This document shows positions 1 to 10,500 of a stretch of DNA of 31,088 nucleotides, piece after piece. Position numbers and translations under genes: made by a program. The stretch's first letter is position 1. Every line of letters begins with the position of its first letter. The notes beneath the pieces are model-generated. The model had not been told where the DNA came from. It was given only the letters and a program-made list of their open reading frames with translations, and did not search any database. The stretch comes from Chloromonas sp. AAM2. Lineage: Eukaryota > Chlorophyta > Chlorophyceae > Chlamydomonadales > Chlamydomonadaceae. The stretch is taken from positions 1 through 31,088 of the forward strand of contig QAXH01003119.1 in NCBI GenBank assembly GCA_004335635.1, read 5' to 3'.

Positions 1-159
1 CATGGCGGATAAGCCAATGCGAGAAACGACAGACATGCGACGCAGCGCAGTGTCCTGGCGGCTGGGTATATGCTTGGCCGGCGGTACGCCATTCCTTCCA
101 ATCAACGTCCTTGGTTATGCTACTGCAGCCTTCAGGTTTCTTGATGTCTGGATATATAC

Positions 160-500
160 GTAGCCTGCTGCATGCCAAGCCCATGCATCGGTTTTCAATG
201 CACTGGGCAGAGTCTCTGGGTTTCTAAGTGTCTGGGCCGACAGCTTGCATGCTGCATCCCAAGCCCTTGCACGACGCTGCCTGGGTCCTGCGCTGGGTCT
301 ATGGGTTTCAGGGTGTCTGCATAAGAAGCTGCATCTCAAGTCTTTGCATGACACTGTCCGCGTCTCGTGTTGTGCGTCTGGCTTGACAAGCCTCTGGGTA
401 TAGACATGACATGCCAAGCCTGCCCACCATCCAGCATGCCCTTGCACTGCCCCTTGGTCCTGACTTCTGTGCGCAGCCATGCCTGTCTTCCTGGGTTTCT
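160..500. repeat. Degenerate ~80-bp tandem repeat
   Basis: The element CATGCCAAGCCC and its variants recur at about 171, 254, 332 and 410, a spacing of 78-83 bp. Each is accompanied by variants of TGGGTTTCTGGG. The units have drifted strongly, so this is an old tandem array. It produces spurious overlapping open frames on both strands. Confidence 0.55.
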
Positions 501-653
501 GGGCTTCTGGGTTTGTAAGTCTTTACCTGAGTATCCACATCATGGCAATATGGCACGAGCACAAGTAGGGGCGGTTGCCTGCTTCACTAAGCCCATGACT
601 TTCAGCAGCATACCCAGCAATTTTTCTGTTCTGGCTTCAGTGGACCTGTCTTG

Positions 654-716
654 GCTGTGCTTTCTTGCTCAGGGTAGGTCAGGGCGTGAGTATCCCGTCC
701 CGTGTCGTTTCACAGC
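654..716 (+). repeat. Dispersed repeat family B, copy 1
   Basis: This copy has the family core CTTGCTCAGGGTAGGTCAGG followed by a CATCCCGT-like segment. Related copies are at 2924-2995 (plus), 10062-10128 (minus), 26833-26901 (minus) and, partly, 2701-2741 (minus). The orientation is arbitrary. Confidence 0.6.
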
Positions 717-1355
717 CCGACCCTGAAGTGAAGTAATACAATCAACCTTGCGATAAAACAGGCTCAATGTACAGGAGAGAAGGGTGCCCGCACTATACTT
801 GTGCTCACTTCTTAACACGTACCATGCAAGCGGGTGCAAACCATAACCGAGAATCTTCGCATACCCTATTGTTCAGCGAGTCTCCGAATCAGGTTCGTGA
901 ATATATTGGGCAAGTTGCATTTGAATTTTGACGACTCTGGAGTGTCGCCAGGGTAAAACCTGACGTCATGGTAAAACCTGAAAGGTAAAAAGCCCGTAGA
1001 GTGAGACGGTGAGTGGGGCTCAGAGGGGTCACTGGCCGGCATTGTCTCAGTACTTGTATACGTAGGAATTACACTTGCAAGGGACCTTGCAAGAGACAAG
1101 CCTGGACACCAATCCTGACCAAAAGGCAAAGTCACGGAAGAAGAATCCGGATGAAGGCCTGAAATCAATGACTGACAAGCAGGGACTTAGCAGCCAGAGT
1201 CAGAAACAAAGGACGGGAAACATAGTCCGGGCTTGAGTTGGCGACCGGTCACGGGCCTGACAGTTGCTAGGATTGCTTACAGGGTGGGGTGTGACTGGTT
1301 CAGGGCTTTTGCAATCCCAGGGATGGCTGAAAGCTGCGCTCGATGCAGCATCGCC

Positions 1356-4300
1356 TCAGGGCACCCTCAGTCCCACTTTGTCGTACATTTCATGCACTGC
1401 GGGTTGTCGCTTGAGCAGCCCCATCACCTTGGCGGCCACCTGCCGCTCCTGGTCACTCAAACTGAAACGGCAGACACGTGAAGGCACAGGGCGAAAACGG
1501 TCATGCCCATACAGCACGTGCACGCAAGAGTGGTGAGACAACAAGGGCTACACCAGGCTTGCGGGATCAATTGTAAATGCATTGGGAGACAGCATACAAA
1601 CACATGTGCTTATACCGGAAACAATCGAGGACATCTGGCACGAGCACCAGAGACAAGGGAGGTGGCACTGACACCAGGCGAGGGGGGTACAGTACCACCA
1701 GGGCCAGCATACGCCTGCTTCTGACAGCTCTCTGGATGGAATGGCTAGCTACCACCAATCCGATGTTTTGATTTGGTTGTATGATTAAAACCCAGGATCA
1801 ATGCAGTGTGTATGCTACGGCAAACATCAACACACTCAGCGAGGGTTGACGTAGGGCATGTGGTGCATGCGCACGTGTCTCACCTCGACATGAACATGGG
1901 CACCAGATGTTCCAGCACACCGCTCTCCACCACACGCATGTCAAACTGATCATCCCTGGTGCCTGCATGGTGCACGGGAGAGCGCAATACCGGTGCATGA
2001 CAAATGACGTGTTAAACACGTGCTGACAACACGTGTTGGAGCCATTCCAGGCCTGGATTGGGTCAGTCTCGGGTGGGCTTCAGTCTCACTCAACCGCAGA
2101 CTGGTGCGCACAAGACCACAGGACCACAGGAGATCTGTCCTCTGCATGAGAATTCGAGGTCATTCGGATGCCTCTCCGAGTTGAATCGTCGACTTGTCCA
2201 TTGCGGTCTGGATAGAGGCACTTAACTTACATTCAGGCTGGTAATCGCTTGTTTGTCCAGTCGTGCATGTCATTGTTGTTTGCATGGCCTTCAGTCCTTC
2301 GACTACAGTACGTCCCAGATCCTTGAGTCCTTGTGTGACGCTAACCCAATCTGAACCCATAGACCTGCATGTTGCTTGTCCCGAACCCTAAACTCTAACA
2401 CTCACTGAGTATCGGCACTAGTGCTGCTGCGTCTGTGATGCGCAGCTGCTGCATCAACCCTCAACCCTAGACCTGCATGTTGCCTACCCTAAAACCCTAG
2501 CCATGCACTCACTGAGTATCGGCACCAGTGCTGCTGCGGCCGTGATGCGCAGCTGCTGTCTCAGGCCTGGGCCAGTCACGTGGGCGTGAATGCATGCGGC
2601 CAGGGCCTCGATCGTAGCAGCCTGCAGCACAGTGAACAGGCAACCAAGATGCAGGCGCGTGCATGGATCCACGCTCATGCTGGCACGTCTGGGATACGAA
2701 TGGGCAGGCCTAGCCTGCCCTGAGCAACAAAGGTAAAGTGAATAGGAATGCCTGATCAATACACTCACAAGTGTGCTTTGGGAAGAGCATGCCCTCCCTA
2801 TCCGAGTACAGCAAAACCAACAACATGGTAAGTTGTACTCAAGGGACAGTTGTGAGTTCAATACACCAGCGCAATGTTGTGTTGTGTTTGCTCCCTCATA
2901 CTGATTTGTTCCCTGCGTTCGTTTTACTTTCTTGCTCAGAGTAGGCCAGGGCGGTGCCCATCCCGTTCCATGTCCTCTGACGGCTTCCCTGGTGTGAATA
3001 AACTGCTGATACTGATCCCGCCCTGCACCACTTGGCACAGGGCAGACAGTCAGTGAGTGGTCAGTTATGGCTGGTCTGCTCATGTGAGATGACATCATGT
3101 AACATCCATGTAGCATTCATGTAGCATTCATGTGTCAAGGGGTGCATCACACCTGTACCACTTTGGGCCTTAGGTGTGGCTGCAGCGCGATGAGAGCCAC
3201 TAGTGCTGCAGCCCCCCGTTGTGTCTGCATGAGCCAGCTGCGCACACCCCCATGCTCCACCCCGATGTCCCGCGCCAACAGCAGGGCCAAGTGGGAGAGG
3301 ACACCCTGCATGGGAGAGTCAGGTGCCAACATGGACAATGGGTGGCCCACAATGAGGTACATGTGCATGGACAACCTAGGCAGTGCTGACACTGCAAAGC
3401 ATGCCATGGTTGGCACATCTGCTGTTCAATGTGATAGAGAAAGACCTAACAACTGCTTCTGGAGTTGCTTTGACAGAGGCCGCTGACATTCTGTCAGGCC
3501 CTTTTCGATCTAACAGGATTTGCGGACAGGATAGCACCGCAAGGGGTGTCCACCACCATTGCTATCTTGGTGTGTCACAACCCCCTTCACTTGTAAGTTG
3601 GACGGGTAGGAGTCTCTCCCCTCATGTGATAGCGATGGAGCCACTGTTTTTTGTTGGACTCATAGAGCCGGTTGGGATAGCATTTGAGGCAGACTGTCCT
3701 GCAAGTCCTCAACAGCGAACCAGGCACACGTGGCAGGGGATGTCCTGCAATGGGAGTGACTTGTGATTCCACATCAAGTGCAAGGAATCCATGACAAACG
3801 GAGGGAAGTGCACAAAGAAATCTGAACCTGGTAGACACCGACATAGAAGCAGATGCGGCTGTGAAGCAGAAGCAAATCCATGTGCTTGCTGGCTCAGTTT
3901 CCATTCTCGCTTCAACATGGCTTGTTAGCATGAGCGCTCAGTGCTTAAAGGCCGCCAGGTGTGACCCTTATGCACTTATAAGTATCAGTTAGAGACTCGT
4001 AGCACCCAAACACCACCTAATTGCAGTTGTATAGCACAACTTAGTATAGCACCAGTGTACTGCTTGACAGTCTTGCGCACCTGTTCCACCATCTCCTCGC
4101 ATGCTGCACGGGAAGTGCCTATGTCTCTCAGGGCCTCCACCGCACTGCCATGTAGGGGCACATTCCTGGTCTGCCTGTAAGCGCAACACGCACACAACAT
4201 GGTCAGCACGTACATCACATGGTCAGCATGTACATCACATGGTCAGCACGTACATCACATGGTCAGCATGCATGCCACACTTGTTACAAGATTACAACAG

Positions 4301-7300
4301 ACGTCAACTCTGGCAAGCCAAGCAACATGCACACCACATTCATACCACATGGCCGTGGTCATAGGAAGGTATGGTCATGGGTTGGCAGCGTTTTCTGTGC
4401 TTTCTCTCAAGCAAGCTGTGGCTGTGCAACTGCATGGGCATGGGCTGTCAATGGGCATATCCTGCTTACATCCGCTGGCCCAATCCGTATCCACTTACCA
4501 AGCACGTGATGCCTAAACCCTGCACTCACTCGACCATGGCCATTAGGCACGTGATGCCTGTCTTGCGCTGTTTCTCCAACCGCCCAGTCAGCTGCTGGCC
4601 AGCTTCCTCTCCAAGGTCTTCCCCAGCCACGTCACACAAAAGTGTGACACACCGCGTGCGCCAGATATCATCGGCGCCAGGCTGGAACAGTATCTGATCA
4701 AAGCAACAACAAAACCTTGCATACAAAACCTTTTTGTTTCAGAAATACTGTGTGTGTCATCAGATCATCTATCTGCTCCATACGTCCTCGTTAATGCGTG
4801 TGGCACAAAAGTGTGACTGACACAAAAGTGTGACTGACACGCCAGGCTGCACTGCAGCCAGAGACTGGAATGTCATCCATACTTGAGCGTGGTATCTCGC
4901 GTTTGAACCATCCAGTACATTTACCTTCAGCGCTAGAAATCCTTTCAGAATTGTGCCACGATAGGCCAACACCCATGGCACTAGCTAAATCCTAGCCAAA
5001 CCCTAGCCATACCCCACCTGTCCACACAGTGACAGTAGGCCTGATGAAACCGCCTCTCCCTGCATGTCTTCATGCAGCACGAGCCGTGATAACAGCTCCA
5101 GCACTGGTGTCAGGGAGTGTTTGTTAGACGCACTGGGAAAAGGGCCAAGCACAGACGGTGTGGTCGGTTGGTCGCTGCAATTTCTGCTTCAAACACAGGT
5201 TGCTGCAACTTGATGCAAGCATCTCTTTGTAATCAAGCACAGAGACTTTGTGTATCTTCCTAAGGCTGTGTGGCACCCAGTCACATGCCCTGGATGTATC
5301 TCATGGAAGTTAGATGTTGGGATGTCAAGCTGCTACTAAGAGTGCATGCAGTCACCGGTTAGGAGCCATGCACAAGTATATGTATGCTCACTGTCACTGT
5401 CCAACTGATTCAGGGGTGGTGAGATGCAACCTGGATCATCACAGTCTGTCCCGAGTGGTTTAGCACGCCCGTGCGTGGTCATCCTAATTGCCCATGCACC
5501 GCCGTGTTGCATGGCCTGGTGAACCCAGTGAGTGCACAATAGTGATTCACATGAAGCGAGGGGCTCCTATCCGTCCAAACTACAAGTGGAGGGGATTGTG
5601 ACACACTGCGATACTCATGGTGTTGGCCACCCCTACGGTAACCCGTATGGTCACCTGTTATTCTCACTCTGACGTCACATGTCAGGGAGGCAGTCACCAG
5701 GCGATAACTCACACGCACCGCAGTTCATGCATGATAGGCGTGATGACCCCCTGCTCGGCCAACAACCCCAGAGCAGCGGTGTAGTCGGTCAGTAGGGCAG
5801 TGAGCGCCTGCAGGACAGCATAAATCCACCATAACTAACCAGAGTCAGAAAGATGAATTCAGGGCTTTCCAGCCAGCATCAGGCACGACTTCCAACCCTT
5901 GAGGCGTCAGGCATACATTGGCTGCCAGACCTGTAACGCCGACAGAGCACAACCGGCGGCCCCAGTGCACCAACTACCCACATGCTGTCACCAACTGTCC
6001 CAACAAGGGCCACAACGACCATACCTGACCTTGACTGCGACCCTGACCCACACTCTACCAGAAAACAAAACAAGCGAGACCCAACTACCATAACCGATCT
6101 CAACCGACCAACGGCCGTCACCTGATCACATGCCCTCTCACCTGCGCTACCGCCGCTACCACCTGACTGTCACACTCCTCTGCTCGTAGCAACTGCATGG
6201 CATGTGACGTGTGCACTTGTGGCATGTGGCAGGATGCGCCACATGTGAGGACAATCACATCAGCGTGTGATAGATTTTTGGCATGCACCGGCAAGGTGCA
6301 GGAAATCATCTAGCTATCACCGGCTACACCGGAAATTATCCGGCTATGGCAGACGGCCAACATTGCGCATCAGATCATGCAGCCCCATGTCCCAATGCAC
6401 CCCCATGCGCACCCATGCACCCCAATGTGTTCCCACGTATCCCATGTGATCCCCACCTGCACCTATTTGTGAAAGGACAAGAAAATGCCATTCTCTGTGT
6501 TCTTGCAGGTGCTGTTCCAGCATGGCCAGGCCAGACCAGGCCAAGAACAACGCATGGCTCACGTGTGCTGCGCATGGCTCACGTGCTGCGCATGGCTCAC
6601 GTGCTGTGCATGGCTCACGTGTGCTGCGCATGGCTCACGTGTGCTGTGCATGGCTCACGTGTGCTGCGCATGGCTCACGTGTGCTGCGCATGGCTCACGT
6701 GTGCTGCGCATGGCTAACGTGTGCTGCGCATGGCTAACGTGTGCTGCGCATGGCTCACGTGTGCTGTGCATGGCTCACGTGTGCTGTGCATGGCTCACGT
6801 GTGCTGCGCATGGCTCACGTGTGCTGCGCATGGCTCACGTGTGCTGCGCATGGCTAACGTGTGCTGCGCATGGCTAACGTGTGCTGCGCATGGCTAACGT
6901 GTGCTGTGCATGGCTCACGTGTGCTGCGCATGGCTCACGTGCTGTGCATGGCTCACGTGTTGTGTCTCCCTCTGCACGCACCTGTCCTAGCAGTCTGATG
7001 ACTCCTTTCTTGAGCAGCACATCCCTCGCCCTGTGCCTGACCTCCTGGTCACTCAGGCTAACCAACTGCTCCATCAACCTGTGGCGCACACGAGTGTATT
7101 AACACACGCGACGCGTACTTCACATTTGGACTTATGAACTGCGGAACTCACTGATACAAATGTACACTATCATCCAAATCATGCACCACTCCCAAATCCA
7201 GGCAGAAGCGCCTTGAGCCAAGGTACAGCTCGCAATCATGTGCTTACCAGCGCAAGTGAATGCACATGTCCCTCGACCATTGCCTATGCAAATCGCCAAT

Positions 7301-8143
7301 GCCCATGCATGTTGCTCATGCGACATTGCCCATGCACCATTGCCCATGCCCCTGCCCCATTGCCCATGCCCCTGCCCCATTGCCCATGCACCATTGCCCA
7401 TGCCCCTTGCCCTTTGCCCATGCCCCTGCCCCATGCCCTTGACTCATTCCCATTACCCATCCCCAATGCACATTGCCCATGCCTTTTGCCCTTTGCCCAT
7501 GCCCATGCACCATTGCCCATGCGCCATTGCCCATGCACCATTGCCCATGCGCCATTGCCCATGCACCATTGCCCATGTGCCATTGCCCATGCACCATTGC
7601 CCATGCACCATTGCCCATGCACCTTGCACATGCCCATTGCCCATTGCACATGCACCTTGCACATGCACCTTGCACATGCACCTTGCACATGCACCTTGCC
7701 CATGCACCTTGCCCATGCCCTCCCACCTGCAACCTGAGGTGAGGGCTTCTGTGTGCTTAGTGACCGCCCCTGACTCCAACAGACCCATGGTGGCCTCTGC
7801 CCACAGGCCATGATGGGATAGCACCTGCAAGAGGCCACAAGAACTGTCCCAGAACTGGCAAACATCTTTTTTTTTACAGTCAATGTTGCTGTTATTGTGG
7901 TCGTGGCACGGTTCAGTCCGGGGTGACTGCTCAGCCCGAAGGGCCAAGAGCAGGAAAGGAAACAATCTGTGAACTGCGAACTTGGCTACTGCACCAGCAT
8001 TAGATGCGCAAAAGCTGAGTGCTGGCAAACAAGCGAAACCGGCTGATAACCAGAACACGGCAGTTGCACGCCTGGGACGGTCACCCGACTCATGGCTTGT
8101 TATCTATCGTGTGATGCCTCCCTCTGCAACGCACGCCATGGAG

Positions 8144-8174
<31 letters not shown>

Positions 8175-8787
8175 GCACTTACTTATTTTACTTTTTATTT
8201 ACACTTTTTATTTATACTTTTTGATTTGTTTTTTGATTTTTACTTTTTTTTGCCTTACTACTCTTGGGATGGGGACCGCCCAGACCCACTCTGAGCACGA
8301 AGGCAAAACGGACGCAGCCAACAAAGCAGGCCAGCCGAACAGAAAACGAAACAAGGCTGATTACAATGTCAAACTCAGCCCACTGACCTTAAAACGCCTC
8401 AAGCCCTTTGGACCTTATACCTGATTCCCGAGTGTTTTGCATTTGGTGCTTGTCCTCTGGGAGACAGGCCCGCATTTTTCAAAATGACCAGGTGAAGAAC
8501 TTGTCAGAAACCGACTGAACCGGGGGGGAGAGGGACAGAAAAACGCACCTGTTCCTCCAGTGTGTTGCATTCCGTGCTGTGCCTCCGGGAGCACAGGGCA
8601 TGCATCAACTGGGACAGGGAGGCGACCCACCCAGGCACACCTGCACATAGGAAAGGCATCAACACAGCACCAGTGACCATGCCCCACTATTACATGCTTG
8701 TTTACTGCGGTTTCACAGCTTGCAGTACTGGCAACTTCCCTTCCCCCTTGCCCCCGCTGAGCAGTCCTCCCCAGACTGAAGGCCATG

Positions 8788-8820
<33 letters not shown>

Positions 8821-10377
8821 TCCCCCATGCATGGCTATTACCACCATAGCCCTTAGTTGCCGATGCCACGGTCCTTGGCATACCCGCCCGGCAAATGCAT
8901 GCGGTGGAACCCCAGCCGGCCGTGTTGGCCTTGCTGGTGGGAGGCTGTGTTGACGCCTGGGCGCATTTCAGGTGGTGTTTTGGAAGATACAGCTTCATCT
9001 GCCACTAACTGCCAGGCTCCTGCGTTATTATGACTTTTCGCTTTATGACTCATATTGATTGACTTTGAGTTTTTTGGTCCCTGAGTTGCAAGACACATCC
9101 CTTATGCGCATTGCGCGCATCGACACGGATGTAAAAAGACAACAACAACAAACCAAGCAGTGCGGTCGCCTACATCACCATAGTAGCGCTAAGCGTAGTC
9201 TCATTGTGACTCAAGGCATCAAACAACACAGCACCAGCGGCAAACACCTTCATATGCACACAGCCCATGGGCCACCAATTGAGATAGAGCTGATTCATGG
9301 TCACACAGCTTTCCGCTTTCTGCATTTTTGCAGCTTGCGGTGGTGCAGACCAAACAGTCCAGATGCTTAGCAGCCGCCTACATCACCCCCTAAGCAAAGC
9401 AAGCCTACGTCAACCCTTTCCAACTCAGGATGATCCAAAAGCTGATAGGATGGCAACTCTGGTTCGACCTTACATCACCCAATTAGCCCACCTGACTTTG
9501 TTGCTGTGGTTGTCAACCTGGTTACATCAACCTGGTAACCTGGTTAATCACAAAGACGCTGTTCCATAAACTCGCATACGTCAGACCAAAAGCCAAAAAA
9601 AAACACCCAAACAACCTTGCATCACCCCAGTGCAACACACCAAACAACATCAACATCATCATTCATCATTACATAGCTTATCATGGTTAAACCCACGGCC
9701 AAACAACATGACCCCACATTGATGCCCACACACCTGACCTGACCACATCAACCATTCGCTCCGCCATCCCCGGCACCATGACCTGGGATGCCACCGTCAC
9801 ATCCCGCATGCCCAGTCTAGCCAGGATCAGCATGGACAGGGGCAGCAGTTCGTTGGCTGTGTCTGACAGGTCGACAGAGAGCATCTGGCCCACCAGCTGA
9901 CTGTGAATGCCTGCATGCATGCATGGGGCGCTGCACTCTCAGTTAGCCAGGTTGGAAATGGGCAAGAATGGACACAATGTCTATGGATGATGTGTCTATC
10001 CCAGTGAATACATTTACTCATGCGGTGCGTTGCATACTTCATTGTGTGTTTGCATTACGAAAGCCGTCACATGACACGTCAAGGGGCGGGCACCGCCCTG
10101 CCCTGCCCTGAGCAAGTTACACTTCACTGCCTGCTGTCCTGACATCCTGCTGTTTAGGATGGGCTGCACTCTTCCTGGTGTTCGTATGGTCTGAAACCTT
10201 GCTGACACCTCTGCGCATCGTATTTTCTGAAACGTTTCGCCACATCATGATCCCTGGTGGCACCTGAGCAGTCTCGATCTAGGGCTGCGATCAAGGCCAG
10301 AGTTTACATCACATGCACCAGTAGCACCTGACCGTGATGGTTTGTTCTCTGATGTAAACAGATACGTGCGTGCGTGC

Positions 10378-10416
<39 letters not shown>

Positions 10417-10443
10417 TGTGTGTGTGTGTGTGTGCGTGCGCGC

Positions 10444-10500
<57 letters not shown>

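Larger units (their letters stand above)
1..1355. other. Left flank with no supported gene
   Basis: I see no exon that I can support here. Several frames stay open for 60-120 codons on both strands, but none shows a recognisable domain or a phase-consistent exon chain. The minus frame at 866-1168 (100 codons) is the best candidate for a further downstream exon of the armadillo gene. It is unlikely, because that gene has an in-frame stop at 1356. The region holds a degenerate ~80-bp tandem repeat (about 160-500) and one copy of dispersed repeat family B (about 654-716). Confidence 0.5.

Noticed and set aside
115..726. Overlapping open frames of 84-121 codons on both strands
   Set aside because: They fall in the degenerate ~80-bp tandem repeat, with no domain and no phase-consistent neighbours.
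2380..2520. Interstitial telomere (CCCTAAA-like) sequence
   Set aside because: AACCCTAAACTC and AAAACCCTAGCC occur singly, without tandem repetition. They belong to the duplicated intron start.
6549..6962. CRISPR-like array
   Set aside because: The 20-bp units are contiguous with no spacers, in a eukaryotic intron.
7284..8058. Minus-strand open frames of about 138-201 codons and plus frames of 174-191 codons
   Set aside because: They run through the 14-bp minisatellite in several frames on both strands. The period (14) and composition keep the frames open, and the peptides are only repeat translations.
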